From the NCBI RefSeq assembly GCF_000801105.2, contig NC_079515.1:9982001-10046000 (forward strand): a DNA stretch of 64,000 bases, in the 5' to 3' direction. This document shows positions 47,842-59,858 of the stretch, in pieces. The notes below the pieces were generated by a model that was not told the DNA's origin, did not search any database, and saw only the letters and a list, made by a program, of their open reading frames with translations. The position numbers and the translations under genes are program-made. The stretch is from Raphanus sativus (Eukaryota > Streptophyta > Magnoliopsida > Brassicales > Brassicaceae). Every line of letters begins with the position of its first letter. Position 1 is the stretch's first letter.

Positions 47842-48441
47842 TCATTGCAGCCTCGAAGACGACGTATTACTATTCGTGGCTTCCTTATACGACGGAGCAG
47901 AACCTCCACTTCCACCGTCCGCAGTGCCAAACACACCGGAAACCACCGTATTAGGGTTGCTCATGTTAGGGTTGTTCATGTTACTATACCCAACGACGGG
48001 ATTCATGTTGTTTAACGAGAACATATAAGGCTGTTGCGGTGGAGGCGGCGCGTGAGGCTGGTAACTATATTGCCAAGGAACTTGTTGGGAAGATCCAGCT
48101 GATGGATCCGAAGAAGAGGTGAGGCTAAAACCGGAAGTGGTATTGCCGGACCCGAAAGCCATAGCAGATGGACCGCCCGTGAACTGCTGAACCATGGCAC
48201 GGAAGTTGGATGTGTCCGTGTTGAGAAGTGTTGTTGGTGTTCTACGTGAGGCCCTTGATCTTCTACGTGCCGGTTTGGTTACACGGCCTGTTTCTGGACT
48301 AAGACGAGAGTCCATGGAGGTGGCTTCACCGGAGGGAGAAGCGGCTGTGGTGGTTGTGACGGCGGTTGAAGTGATGGTGGATGTTGTGTAGAAGGCTTGG
48401 TTGTTGCCGTAGAGGTGAGACCAATCGTTTGAGTTAGCCAT
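47842..48441 (-). CDS. JAV1: VQ-motif protein, JAV1-like (jasmonate defence repressor)
   Basis: Intronless, 199 residues from the ATG at 48439-48441 (MANSNDWSHLYGNNQ). An in-frame ATG 16 codons upstream would add residues unlike the family, so the shorter start is preferred. The hallmark VQ motif FRAMVQQFTG is at residues 80-89, preceded by a basic stretch (KPARRRSRASRRTPTT, about 57-72) that could act in nuclear import. The N-terminus is Thr/Ser-rich with SP sites (SPSGE, LSPETG) suited to MAP-kinase phosphorylation. The C-terminal half is low in complexity: Ser/Gly, Pro/Gln (PPPPQQPY) and Asn-rich. VQ proteins bind WRKY factors. Arabidopsis JAV1 (At3g22160) restrains jasmonate defence until it is degraded after wounding. 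The name rests on motif, length and gene order. Confidence 0.88.
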   Translation of the reverse strand: MANSNDWSHLYGNNQAFYTTSTITSTAVTTTTAASPSGEATSMDSRLSPETGRVTKPARRRSRASRRTPTTLLNTDTSNFRAMVQQFTGGPSAMAFGSGNTTSGFSLTSSSDPSAGSSQQVPWQYSYQPHAPPPPQQPYMFSLNNMNPVVGYSNMNNPNMSNPNTVVSGVFGTADGGSGGSAPSYKEATNSNTSSSRLQ

Positions 48442-48497
48442 TTTGTGTTGTGTCTCCTCAAGACTGTGTGAGATTGCAATAAGAAACAAAACATCAT

Positions 48498-49440
48498 TTG
48501 CCTTCGTTTGTTGTTTATTTATTTAGGTTTAGTGATTAGACTTGGTCAATGGAAGACTATTCTAAATCAATTATGACCGTTGATTTAGGAAACATGTTAG
48601 ATTCTGTGGCTTAACATTTCTTTCCTAACTGAAGAAACAAAATATTTATATACTTTTTGTGAAGACTTTATGTACTTACTTTATTAATATGATTTAAGCT
48701 GATTCGATATTATCATGATTCATGAAAAATAATATGATAATGGACCTTACGTTACAATTCGTGGTTGAGTTTTACCAATAAACTAACTACTAGAATTTAG
48801 TTTTGTATTGGCTACTTTCCCAACAAGTTGACGAAATTGGCCTAACTCACTCTGTATATATTTTTTTAATTAAATTAGTAAATAAATCCCTTGTTAAACC
48901 GGTTGTGAAATTTTGGAGCTATAGACGAATTAATAAAGAATTTAATAATTTAAGGATCTAAAAGTTTTTTTCACAAATTTAGAGGTCTATGTTCATATAA
49001 AATTTTTCAAACATTTTGGGAACTGAAATGAATGTTTTATTAGGTTTAACCTAAAACCGGTTTCTGCTCATTTTAGTATTTTTCTGTTGACTAATATATA
49101 GTCACATAGTTGACTACATATTTTTCGATCTGTTTTTTTTTTAATATTTTATAAGTTGATCCGGCTAGTTTTGGAAGAAACACATTTAAATACTCTCTAT
49201 GTTTTTTTTGTAAGATGTTTTATCCTAAACAACACAAATTAAAAATATATATTTTTAATGGAACCACTTGATCGTAACAAAAAAGTAAGTATATTGATTT
49301 TTAATATTTTAATCAAAAACTATATATTGATTTTTCATATTTAGAACAATTGTTTTGATAGTTTTACATAAAAAGTTTCAAAACATTGTACAAATTGAAA
49401 CAAAATTATCTTCTAGAACATCATAAAAACGGTTAGAATA
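48498..49440. other. Promoter side of the VQ gene and intergenic DNA
   Basis: The first few hundred bases are upstream of the VQ gene and presumably hold its promoter, but no motif decides this. The rest is AT-rich with no recognised repeat. Confidence 0.45.
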
Positions 49441-49792
49441 TTTAATAGCTATAGAGTAGATTGGCCGCGACCCAGAATTTCGAATTTTGTTCTGTTAGTT
49501 GTTCCTAACCAAAACACATCTCGTTGCCTGCTTAGTAATAGACGTATTATGGCTTCGAATGGGAAAAGCAGTTCAAACGGTGCAGATCAAGCAGATCATG
49601 CAGATCAAGTAGGACAAGTGCTGATCAAGCGGATCATGCAGGAGAGATGCAGATCAAGCAGGAGAAATTATTTTAAAAGTTATGAATGGTAAAAACAGTT
49701 CAAAAAATGCAGATCATATATTTAAACAATAAAAACTACACCAAAATATCAAAACACAAAATGAAAAAATACATAAACAAATATAAAATAAC

Positions 49793-50557
49793 TTAATAAT
49801 TTGCCCATAACATATCCGCAATATTGTCTCTAGTATTTGTCATATGATCTCCATCAGCTATATTTGTTGTCTCCATGTCATTTATATCACTTTCAAAATC
49901 TTCGTTGTTGATATTTGTATGCCTCACTTCTTCAACAAAATCTTCATCAAAATAATTTGAAATTCTGATAAAATTATGTAGTCCCATTGTAGCAGTTACC
50001 ACTCTCTTTTGAACTGCAATATCATATCTCGGAAATTCACTCAAAATCCTCCATTTCTTCTTCCAAACTCCAAACGTCCTTTCAATAACAGAACGTAGAG
50101 ATGCATGACATCGATTAAAATTTTCTTTTTTATTCTTAGGAGGAGGACCATTGTCGAAATGAGACATGTGATACCTAATAACTTCATTCCGAGAAGATCT
50201 ATAGGGAGCCAAAAAACCTTGCTTATGTGGATACCCAGAATCAACTACATAATACTTGTCTCTTGGAGGTAAAGGAAACTCAGAATCACCGTCCTGTGCC
50301 ATCGTGAGAACTGCTGTATCGTGACATGATCCGGGTGCTCCATTCCAAACATATGTAAACAACATATTTAGATCACATATCGCCATGATGTTAAATGATG
50401 TCGTATCATGTCGATTCCAGTACATTCCTTGCAGTTCAGGCTTTACTTTAACACATATATGAACTCCATCCATAACTCCCACAAATCCACTAAAATATGG
50501 CCAGTATCTTCTATCCGTTTGCAGACTTTCAGGAATAACGACGGATGTAACAACGAT
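49793..50557 (-). pseudogene. PIF/Harbinger transposase fragment (DDE_Tnp_4 type)
   Basis: The minus frame 49793-50482 gives 229 residues of a Harbinger-type nuclease: GVMDGVHI (Asp5), YYVVDSGYP (Asp81) and VIERTFGVWKKKW (Glu134) supply the D-D-E set, with HDTAVL and TMGLHNFIR also as in the family. The frame stays open upstream of the first Met to about 50557 (RRYWPYFSGFVG). There it meets a T-run flanked by a repeated GAGATTTGTT, and the N-terminal half of a normal transposase is absent. The catalytic core looks intact but the protein is 5'-truncated, so activity is unlikely. Downstream, 49560-49700 carries repeated GCAGATCATGCAG/CAGATCAAGCAG words, perhaps subterminal element sequence. No inverted ends were located. 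Confidence 0.82.
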
Positions 50558-50588
50558 GAGATTTGTTTTTTTTTTTTTGAGATTTGTT
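50558..50588 (-). repeat. 10-bp direct repeat flanking a T-run, interrupting the transposase
   Basis: GAGATTTGTT at 50558-50567 and 50579-50588 with only T between. It marks the upstream limit of the open transposase frame. Confidence 0.5.
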
Positions 50589-50925
50589 ATATAGTACTAC
50601 TATATAATTTTCTTAATAGGTTAGACTAGACGTACGTAATAGAATTATAATATGCCGACAATGTTCAAATCCATAGCGTAATGATAAGCCCGTAGGCTGT
50701 TTTAATTAGCGAAAACGATTAGTCGATTATATCCAATAAAAAAAAACGAGCAACTAAATAAAGAAACAACTATCGTATATCATACTTAAGACACTAGTGT
50801 TCTGATAATTGATAGGTGTACATATTATTTACGGAGTTGATTAAGGAATGAGTGGGCATAAATTAATTGACGGGGGTTGGTGACTTTGAATGAATGTAAA
50901 ACAAGTACGACCAAAGAGCAAACAT
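50589..50925. other. AT-rich intergenic stretch
   Basis: Nothing recognised apart from generic AT-rich DNA. Confidence 0.5.
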
Positions 50926-51142
50926 GAAACTGGTGAAAAACCCGGGGCTTCTAGCTCAGTTGGTAAAGGGTTCACAGCTGTGAGTTTCGCCATCTGGGTT
51001 CGAATCCCGGCCACTGGGGAATTAACATTTCGGCATCGTCAGGGACAGAGAACCGACATGTAGCAACACGTGACTAGTCTATACCACTTCGGTGGGGCCA
51101 GGATACCTCTGTATAATTCAAAAAAAAAAAAGAAACTGGTGA
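50926..51142 (+). mobile_element. tRNA-derived SINE with 11-bp target duplication
   Basis: GAAACTGGTGA flanks the element exactly at 50926-50936 and 51132-51142. The head is tRNA-like: A box TAGCTCAGTTGG at 50952-50963, B box GGTTCGAATCC at 50997-51007. A tRNA-unrelated body follows (ACGTGACTAGTCT, CTCTGTATAATTC) and a poly-A tail ends at 51131. The intact boxes and perfect duplication imply a young insertion. A truncated relative lies at 1551-1620. Confidence 0.92.
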
Positions 51143-51255
51143 GAAATTTCAAACAAAACCAGAATCTAATCCTGACGTGTGATATGTAATATGGGGGAAC
51201 TACATCATCGTTTTTTGTCATAATTTTGTATCAATCGACACATAATAGATACTGG

Positions 51256-52070
51256 CAGGGACGAAACCAGGAAATTTTTTAACTGGGTGTGCTAAATTCA
51301 AATATTAAATAATTATTAAAATATAATATAAAAATAAAAACATAATATAATACTAAAATAATATGTAGCAAAAAAAATTGTTATTAAAAAGTAACTTATT
51401 TTACATTCATCCATTGCTTGAAATCATGTATCACTTCTTAGTTTGTGATACTTTCCATCATGTATCACATCTTAGTTTTTGATAAATCAAACGAGATAGT
51501 TACTTAAAATTTCATTGCATAAGAACATATTTTCATGACTTGCATTAGTAACAGATAAATCCAAAACCGATTCCAAAATCCTAAAAATGAAAAGATATGT
51601 AGTTAAATAATTAATATTACTTTTTATCGTCCATAAAAAACGCAAAATTTATGTAAAATAAAATTATTCGTTGTTTAAGACTTTAGGATCACTTCTGTGT
51701 GATATTCAAACACTATTCGAATAATTACGGATCCTAATGGAAACAAATCAAAGTATTTTTTTCAAAGAAGCTTTGGAAATTTTTGGAAATATAGGGGATT
51801 TTTTGAAAAAGATGACATGTCACGTTAATACTAGTGAAGAATTTCAGATTTTAGTAACAGAAATTGAAAACTAAAATTGGACTTTTAAAGTTTCGTTTAT
51901 TTTGTGTTGGCTAAGTTATCTTTTTGGAATTTATTTTGTTTTGTTTTTCAATGGTTGCACAATCGTAAATTCTAATGGGTGCACATATAAACTCACTTAA
52001 CATTTACACAATTTAAAAAATAATTATGGGTGTCTATGCACTTCTTCCCTATCACGTGGTTTCGCCCCTG
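51256..52070. mobile_element. Non-autonomous hAT element with 8-bp target duplication
   Basis: Ends CAGGGACGAAACC and GGTTTCGCCCCTG are near-perfect inverted repeats, and GATACTGG flanks both sides (51248-51255, 52071-52078). These are standard hAT features. The 815-bp interior is AT-rich and has no transposase frame. Confidence 0.9.
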
Positions 52071-52078
52071 GATACTGG

Positions 52079-53862
52079 ATATCACATTTTCTTTTCAGCT
52101 ATTCTTTGTGGACTAAAATCTTACAAACATGATCGAGACTGAGTTGAATAAATGACAATGAATCATTATTCATTACCTCGGTTTAAAAACCCACAGAATT
52201 TACAAATTTAAATAATTTTAAAAAATTAATAAGTAAATTTAATTAATATTTCAATTTATTTTATTTTTGGAATGTACGTTTTCTATGTTTTTTATTTTTA
52301 ACTTAATTGATAATTTTCAAATACTTGTCAGTCACATGTTCTTCATTTAGTATTTTAAATACTATTTGAAATTCAATGTTACTAGGAGGTTTTCAGATTT
52401 TAAATAATTTTTGCGTAACTAGTAATCTTGACTACATACCGTAATCAAAAATAATTTTACATTTGATCAAAACATTCTTCACATATCATAATATCACATA
52501 GCACACGGTGTAAGATACTGTATTGTCTTTGCATATAAGATTTCACTAGATTTTGATCCACATTTTTAAAACGTTGATTTTGGATAAAAATGTTAGTTGA
52601 TATTAAGGATTATTTTTGAACTTTGATCTATATATTATGTTAAAATATAAATATTCAATGTTTTTATATCTGAACCGGTAAACCTAGCGTATATAATCCC
52701 AGTGCCGGTTATATACCATTGCTGAAAGAGCAACAGCACATGGTCCATTAATCTTAAGAGTCCATAATATATAGAGTTACATCTATTGACCTTCAATATA
52801 TTGTACTTATGATAAGTTAAAAAATCCCAATTGTATTAGTTTGTTTAATGAAAACACGTGACCATTGACCAAATTAATAACACAGATAAATAAATGAAAT
52901 TTGTTTTGGTAAGAAGTCTTTCTACCTTTTTTTCTTGCAGCCGACTTAAAAAATAGATGGAGAATGAGATCTCAGTTTTCAAGATACGAAGGTAACTAAA
53001 AATCTGTTGAACAAAACTGTTGTTTTTTATCCTAATTTGATTTAGCCGTTTGAGAATACTTACTTTTTTATATATTTAAAATTACCAATCTAAATTGTTA
53101 TCCTTCTAATTTCTTTCCCTTTGTTTCAAGTTTCTCTGCAACTTCAACAAAAGAAAATCCAGAGCATTTAGAAGATTTTTGTCATCATTCTCTTATCTCC
53201 TCCATCTTCACACCAATCCAGGTTTGAGTGTTTTATTTTTTAATTTATAAATATTAGATTACTAGAATTGTTAATTTTTTTCTACCAATTGTTAATTTAA
53301 ATATGGTTCTACTTCTATCTGATCATGCTAAAAGACAAAAAAAACAAATAGAAAAATTTACTAATAAAAGGTTTATTTGAGGTCTTTTTCGAGTGATAGC
53401 ACCGCGCTAAATTAGTCACTGAACCGACCCTATATAATCCATTTGAAATCTAATAAAAAAATTGTTAACTAAAAATTTGATAAAATACGGTAAATTTTTT
53501 TAAAAATCATTATTAACGTATGACCTAATCATGGCTGCCCTATTGAAAAAATTGATGATATTTCTAAAATTAATTTTATATATTTTAAATTTTTACATAA
53601 AATTGAATAAATTATTTGATTTGTAATCTATTGTACTTTGATACTGTTTACTATTTGAAAAAATGAAAAAAAATTATATAAAACCAAAATTTATTTATAT
53701 AACAATATTAGTTTATTTTACTATTTATATTGTTTGAGAAATAAGTTTGAAGATGTAGGATCGTATAATAAATATTTTAAAATATTTATTTGTTATTATT
53801 ATGAATATATAAATTTAAATTGTTGGGAAGGAATTAAAATATGTTAACACTATAGTTAAAAA
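52079..53862. other. AT-rich intergenic stretch
   Basis: No gene recognised. CTCCATCTTCACACCAATCC then AGGTTTGAG near 53200-53230 looks like an untranslated exon with a splice site, but no coding partner is visible. Confidence 0.4.
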
Positions 53863-53893
53863 CTAGGATAATATCCGCGCCTTGCCCGGAGTG
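53863..53893 (-). mobile_element. Helitron 3' terminus, minus strand
   Basis: ACTAGGATAATATCCGCGCC TTGCCCGGAG (read on plus) is the reverse of a CTAG-type end, with an imperfect GC-rich stem. The element would extend to the right; its 5' start was not found. Confidence 0.55.
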
Positions 53894-53944
53894 AAGTTAT
53901 TATTTTTATTATGTTTTAGAGAATGAAACAATAGTTCGCTTTTT

Positions 53945-55018
53945 CTTTTTGGATTACGGGTGTTCATACCGGATATCGGTTTGGTTTTGGTTCGGTTTGG
54001 TTTTCCGGTTTTCGGTATTTCGGTTAGTAAAATATAACTAATAAGCTAAATCTATATTTACTTCGTTTGGTTCGATTTATATACCGTCGTTTTCGGTTTA
54101 TTCGGTTTATGCCTAAAAACATAATTATTTAGTTTGAGATCATATTATATATTATACAAATTTAGAGTCATGTTGTCAAAAATTCATTTATTAAAAAATA
54201 TTATATATTTAAATAAAAGAATAGAAAACAAAAAGACGCTTCTATCATCTAATAAAATAATCAAACTTAGAATTAATATAAAAGCTCTAAATTTTGAAAA
54301 TAAGAATAAAAAATTAAACAGAAGTACGAAATATTTTTTTTTCTATTCTTTCATATTTAGTGTTCATCAAATTCATATGTCTTCGATTGAACACAATTCT
54401 ATTTATTTAAAGATAAAAAAACTGTAAAAATTGTTGTTTATCAAATTTATAATCTTTATTTAAATTTATTCAATGTTAATATAAAGAGAAAAATCAAAAC
54501 AGAACACATTGAAAATAAGAAGTCTCAGATGCAGTGAATTGTTACTTAATTATAGTTCAAGTGATGTACAAATTATAATTATAGTTCAACTTATATAACA
54601 AATAGATATTCATGCGTCTTTATAAATATATACATATTTACATGTTTCTACTTTTAATCAGTTTTGTTCAGTTTAATCGGTTATAAATCAACTCATATCC
54701 GACTCTCATGGTTTTTATAAAATCACATTCGGTTTGTATGGTATATACTAAAAGAAATCATATTATATGTTCTGTCAAAAATACTTGAAAGTATATATAA
54801 AATAGTCAAAAGTATGTTTAAAATGATTTTTCTACATATAAAATACCCATTTAAAATTTTTAAAATTATTTAAATGGGTTATCCGAACCTGAATCAAATC
54901 CGCGAAGATCCAAACCGAAATATAGAAATACCCGAGTAGAGCTGAAATTTTTGAACCCGAAAACCCAAAACCCGAATAAATCCGAACCAAACCCGAATGA
55001 GTATTCGAAGTCCACCCC
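53945..55018. repeat. Composite GGTTCGGTTTGG / CCCGAA repeat region
   Basis: Left edge GGGTGTTCATACCGGATATC with GGTTTGGTTTTGGTTCGG words; right edge CCCGAAAACCCAAAACCCG to GTCCACCCCTAA. The two edges have complementary composition, as in long terminal-inverted non-autonomous elements. The internal frame at 54134-54427 is low-complexity AT-rich and is not regarded as a gene. Confidence 0.5.
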
Positions 55019-55220
55019 TAAGCCTTTACGATTTTATGTTTAGTGATTACCGAATTAAATACTGAATTAAATGCCAAATTGAATGGAAAATTAAATGCCG
55101 AATTAAATGCAATTTATTCTCGAGACGACACGTTGGCATATTTGATGAGAATCATTGTGGAAACGACACGTAAGCAAAAGTCATTCTCAATGCTTTTCAA
55201 ATAATATACAGGGGATATAC

Positions 55221-55324
55221 TTTTTACTAAATAAGTTAAGATACGTAGAAACTAATGTCTGTTTCTATATATTTTTTACTAAATAAGTTAAGACACGTAG
55301 AAACTAATGTCTGTTTCTATAAAT
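55221..55324. repeat. 52-bp tandem duplication
   Basis: TTTTTACTAAATAAGTTAAG followed by AYACGTAGAAACTAATGTCT and GTTTCTATA occurs twice at a 52-bp offset, with one or two differences. Confidence 0.75.
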
Positions 55325-55829
55325 AATATCACTTTATAAAAGAAATCATTAATAATCGTCAAATTTAAATTCTTACCGTAAATCTTTTTTTTTGACATGA
55401 ATTCCTACACTATAAATAGATAACACTGGGATCAAATAACAACCACATAACATTATGTACGTGGCTTATAGATTAGGGAGAGTAATCAGATCCAAATTTA
55501 AGTAATTTGATCAAAAAATTAACAGGAGTTTATAAATAGATAAATATCCTCTAAACAAATGTTTCCCCCTCCTCTAAATTCGAACAGTCAATGATCAAAA
55601 GTTTTGGGGATCATCAAGAACTAATACACACGACCAAATATTAACAGAAGCGGTATCTTTATAACCGAAACAATACAACATATCCTATTTCAACACTTGA
55701 CCCGATAAAACAGAACCTGCTCCTTGTTCTGTTTCCAAAACCTGATCGTGAAATGAGCTTTCATCTTTTAAGTGCTTGTTGGATTTTGGTCTCTTTAAGA
55801 TTTGAACCATAGTTAGGTTTCAGCCTGGT

Positions 55830-58800
55830 TCAAGTGTGTCTAGACGCGTCCTCATGCAACTGTGGCGTCCTCACATTAGGATCATCCTGTACAGTAATCA
55901 ACATGTGTTTTTTCATGAACAAAGATTGACCAGTAGATGCAATAAAAATATGTTACTAGAACTGAAACTTTACCCGGATATCGTAAGTAAAGTTGGGAGG
56001 ACGGAAGAAATCTACTCCCTAAAAAGAACAAAAAGTAAACAATGATCATTTTTGAATAGGTTTTCGGTCATGTAAAAGCTCTGAGAATAATAAGCTGAAG
56101 GTACCTGTCCATGGATGCCTTGCTGAGCAGTGTAGTAACTATCGTAGCTTGGTGCTATTGAGTTCAACTGTCGCTACAGAAAACCAGGCGGGGATTTTTT
56201 GTTTTTATCCAAAGTTAATGATAGAAAAAAAACAACAAAAGCTTAGTTTCAGATAGGTGTGGATGGTAGAATTTTTCATACCAATCCTTGAATTGTTTGT
56301 TGATGATTCCCATAAAAGTTATCGCGATTTGGCCCCATTAAGTTTAGCTGGACCTGTAAAAACACAGATGATCAGCTCACATTAAGATAAAAATCTGAGT
56401 CTATAAGAGAATAAAAACTTGTAATTTGTGCTTAGTTACCAAATTTTGCACGCTCTGCTGTGTTCCATAATAACTTTCTAAGCCAACTGTCCTTGGACTC
56501 AACTTATCCTGCAAATATAAAATTCAAATATCATATACTTAGGGGACTCTAGTTTAACAGAGGCTTGCTACTACATGTTAACAAAGACAAACCATCGGTT
56601 GCAAGCTTTCTGGCGCTGCAACTGGCATAACCTCCTGCTCTGAGTTCACCTGCAATCATAAGGCTTGCAATGCATAAATGCGCAAAGCTAAGTAAAACCT
56701 TGAGTATGTACAGAGAGATTATGAACAAGAAGTTACTTTTCTTTTCTTAGTAGGATTCTTTTTCTTGCTCGTCGTCTTGACTGCACTTCTGCTCTGGTTA
56801 TCCTCCTCGACGGATATCAGACCTTGAGTTGGTGACGTGACCACATCTGGAAGACTTCTGCCGGAAGTATTAACACCAGCACAGTTTCCCAAAGCTTCTT
56901 CAATAGCAAGGAATGTAATATTGTAACTCTCTTGAGAGATGGATGCCTCTTCACTCAGCTTTAAAGCTCTCTGGCACAAATCGTTATACCTCTGTACCCT
57001 AGTCTGCAACTGCTGAGGTTCTCCTGGAAAATGCTGGCTTCTTGCATCTTTGGTCCACCGTTTCAATATGTACTGAGAGGGGATGGAAGAGAGGTGACAA
57101 CACTGGAGAACATTAAGCGTGTGTCTGCAGAGATACCCTTTATACTCAAATAACCGACACATGCAAGAGACTTCAGCCTTTGCTTGGTTCCATGTAACCA
57201 CAAAGTCCTGGTTGTTTTCAAAATCCTGAACTCTGAAAGTAGAGCACGTTGCATCTCGGTTCTCCTCCCTGGGACAACACGCGATTGCACCCAAAACTTC
57301 AATCTGGAACTTTTTGAATACGGCGGGAGTATAGACTTCGGAAACACTCTTCTCAAATGGCGACGGAGACTTCATTGTCGGCGGCTTGTTCCACGTTTCA
57401 GAATCAGCTTTGGCTTCTTCTTCAAATCTATCTTGCAAAATCATATCATACAGTTTCACAAACTCCTGCACGCTAGTCTTCTTATGCAAGTACTTGTCGA
57501 AGTAAGCATTAACACTATCAGCTCTCTGAGATGTAGACATCCCCGCCAAAAGAACGTCGGTCATGTAGGTCGGTGCCCATTTCCTTCGGTCTTCGTATAA
57601 AGACTGCATCCACTGATCGTCTTTGAGGCCGAATCTAGCAAGAATCTTCCACCATCTTCTCGCAAAGTCTTCCTCCTTCCAAGATTTATAAATGCACTTC
57701 TCGAACTTCGCTGTAAAATTCTCATGTTGCTTAGCAACTTGACCAAGATTCTCAGAGACCTTAATCAACACATGCCAAAGAAAAAGGCGATGCTGAGTAC
57801 TGGGGAAGACCTCAGGGACAACGGAGTTCAACACAGCATCCTGCTCAGTGATCAAAACTTTCGGAGCTTGTCCACCCATCGCTCTCAGCCAAGTCTCCAT
57901 CAACCAAGAGAATGTTGCTGCCGTCTCGTCGGATAGTAAAGCACAACCAAGAACCATATACTGGTAATGCTGGTTCACACCAACAAAAACAGCAAGTGGC
58001 ATCTTGTACTTGTTCCTCACGTAGGTAGTATCAAGAGAAACAACATCACAAAAACTGCCATAGTTAAACCTGCTCTTGGCATCCACCCAAAACACACTCT
58101 TCACCCTCTGATCATCATCCCCAAGATCCACCGCGTAAAAGAAGTTGGAGTTGAGAACCTGCATCCGCGACAAGAACTCAAGCAGCACCTTGAAATCCCC
58201 AGTCTCCACAACAGACAAACTCCTCCCTTTCTCAAAAGAGCCTTTCGACTCGCTCTTCAAGCTGATGACAGTCTTGTACTCAGCGAACTGCTTAGCCATC
58301 GCCGCGTAAACCTTCCTCGTCTGCTCGCTCACGGCTTGCGCAGGCAAAAGCTCGTGGTTATGATCTCTGACGAAGCTGTGAATCACCCACTTCCCATCAG
58401 GCTTCCTCTTAACGTGCATACTCGCTTTACAATCAGTCTTCGCGCACGTCCTCCTCCCACCACCACCACCACCACCAGAGACGTTCTCTATCGGAGGAGG
58501 AGGAGGATGCTCCTGGTGCTGCTTGCTCTGCCTAGCTCTCGGCCTGTTGTTGAAAGACTTGTCGTACTCTCGTTTCGTACCGTACCGAGAGCAAGCGAAC
58601 TTGGCGTCGATGAACTCTCTAGTCGTTTTAGACCTGCGACTGTTCTGAATCGCGGTGTTGAACCCAACGGTTCGAGAGTACTCTTGGTAGAAGGTGTAGG
58701 CTTCACCGTGCGAGTTGAACTCCATGCCGTTTAGCGGTTCGAGATTCACGCCTTGTTGTTCTGGAACGCTAGTGTTGTTGTTGTTGTTGTTATCGGAGTG

Positions 58801-58947
58801 TTGTACATCGACGGTGACGTCATCCTCGATTTTGCTAATGTCTATGTCTTCGTTGTCGAGTCCTCTGTGTTGTTGTTGTTGTTGTTCATCGTCGTCACCA
58901 GCTTCTTTGCAGAGGTCACCTGAATGTAGTCTAAGATCTATATCCAT
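55830..58947 (-). CDS. FHY3: FHY3, transposase-derived transcription factor of phytochrome A signalling
   Basis: Seven coding exons, all joined in phase 0: 58947-56737, 56649-56593, 56508-56440, 56353-56282, 56173-56105, 56018-55974 and 55886-55830 (stop). They give about 859 residues, close to the Arabidopsis 839. GT/AG sites were read at every junction. Domains: FAR1-type zinc finger (about 75-200; [35 protein letters not shown]), MULE transposase-like core (about 275-400; [20 protein letters not shown]), SWIM zinc finger (about 588-615; [20 protein letters not shown]), basic nuclear signal [10 protein letters not shown] at the end of exon 1. The start [10 protein letters not shown] matches the family; a Met 13 codons upstream lies in the leader after a probable 3' splice site. 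A 5' untranslated intron is likely from 59085 to about 58970. FHY3 acts in the nucleus, binding CACGCGC-type sites to activate FHY1/FHL. Gln, Asn, Pro and Gly runs near the N-terminus look expanded. Confidence 0.95.
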
Positions 58948-59330
58948 GACTTTCCTGCAACTGCTGCAACAAGATTTTAACCACAATAATCAGTAAAATT
59001 TTCAATTTCGTGCAATCGAGCACTGTATTTATATATATAGGAATCGTGGTGGTTTTCACTGTACCGAAGATGAAATGGAATTACCTTGGACGAACAATCT
59101 GTAATCTCGTCGAGACGAAGGAGGAGGCACGCGCCAATCGGTGCGAGTTGGCGTTTCGATCTGCGAAAGGGGAGGTTGGATGATGGAGAGGAGAGAAAAT
59201 GGTTTGTGATGTTCACGCGATCTGAGGGAGCGAGTGGGCGGAGGAGGAGGAGGCACGATTCCTTGATTTTTTTTTCTTTGGTGTCTAGGGTTTCTTTCTG
59301 TATGTCTCTCTCTCTCTCTCTCCATTAAAC
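58948..59330 (-). promoter_or_regulatory. FHY3 leader and 5' untranslated intron
   Basis: Minus strand: TTCGTCCAAG then GTAATTCC gives a donor at about 59085, and a pyrimidine/TTGCAG acceptor lies near 58970 just before the ATG exon. The upstream exon holds CT-rich microsatellite DNA (GA-repeat on the minus strand at about 59300-59322). The transcription start was not determined. Confidence 0.55.
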
Positions 59331-59604
59331 AACGCTTGTGTGTGTGTGTGTTCCATATCTCTCCCCACTGCGCACGCGTTGCGCGTGCCAATACTTGCTT
59401 TGATAATTTAGTTGAAGCGTGACTAATGGCATCATGATTCATGAATCTACTATAGTCTAATCTATAAAGGCCTCTTCTAAGTTCTAGAGTTAGGCTTTTA
59501 TATGGTTGGATCAAGCATACAATTCACAACAAAAATTTAGCTTATGCTTTTTGTAATGCAGTATTGATAATGACTAAATAGCTACTCAAACTGGGAATAT
59601 ATTA

Positions 59605-59858
59605 CTCACTCTATACCATTTTAAGTGATGTTTAAGGTTTTTACACAATTATTAAGAAAATACAAACTTTTATGCACTTTATCTTGGTTATATAAAAATC
59701 ACATTAAATAAAACAAGTTTAACCAATAACAAAATAGTACATGATTTTGTAATTGGTCACAAAATTTGAATGACATTTAATTTTACCTACAATAGTGAGA
59801 ACATCACATGAACCAAAATAAAAATCTTAAAACTTCACTTAAAGTGAAACAGAGGAAG
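59605..59858. mobile_element. Stowaway-like MITE
   Basis: CTCACTCTATACCATTTTAA at the left and, inverted, CTTCCTCTGTTTCACTTTAA at the right, with TA on each side. Both ends continue into AGTGAxGTTTxAAG. 254 bp. It is of the same type as 2126-2545. Confidence 0.85.

Noticed and set aside
48442..48489. Start of the VQ gene at the upstream Met
   Set aside because: The added 16 residues are hydrophobic and unlike VQ proteins; the MANSNDW start fits the family.
50947..51020. Functional tRNA gene
   Set aside because: The A and B boxes are tRNA-like, but the sequence continues into a non-tRNA body and poly-A, with an exact target duplication around the whole unit: it is a SINE head.
54134..54427. 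97-codon plus frame
   Set aside because: Lys/Asn/Ile-rich translation of AT-rich transposon DNA with no domain.
57967..58734. 255-codon plus frame opposite FHY3 exon 1
   Set aside because: Antisense shadow of the strongly conserved FHY3 coding exon; no domain of its own.
58948..58986. Start of FHY3 at the upstream Met
   Set aside because: The 13 extra residues ([13 protein letters not shown]) overlap a probable 3' splice site and do not match the conserved family start [10 protein letters not shown].
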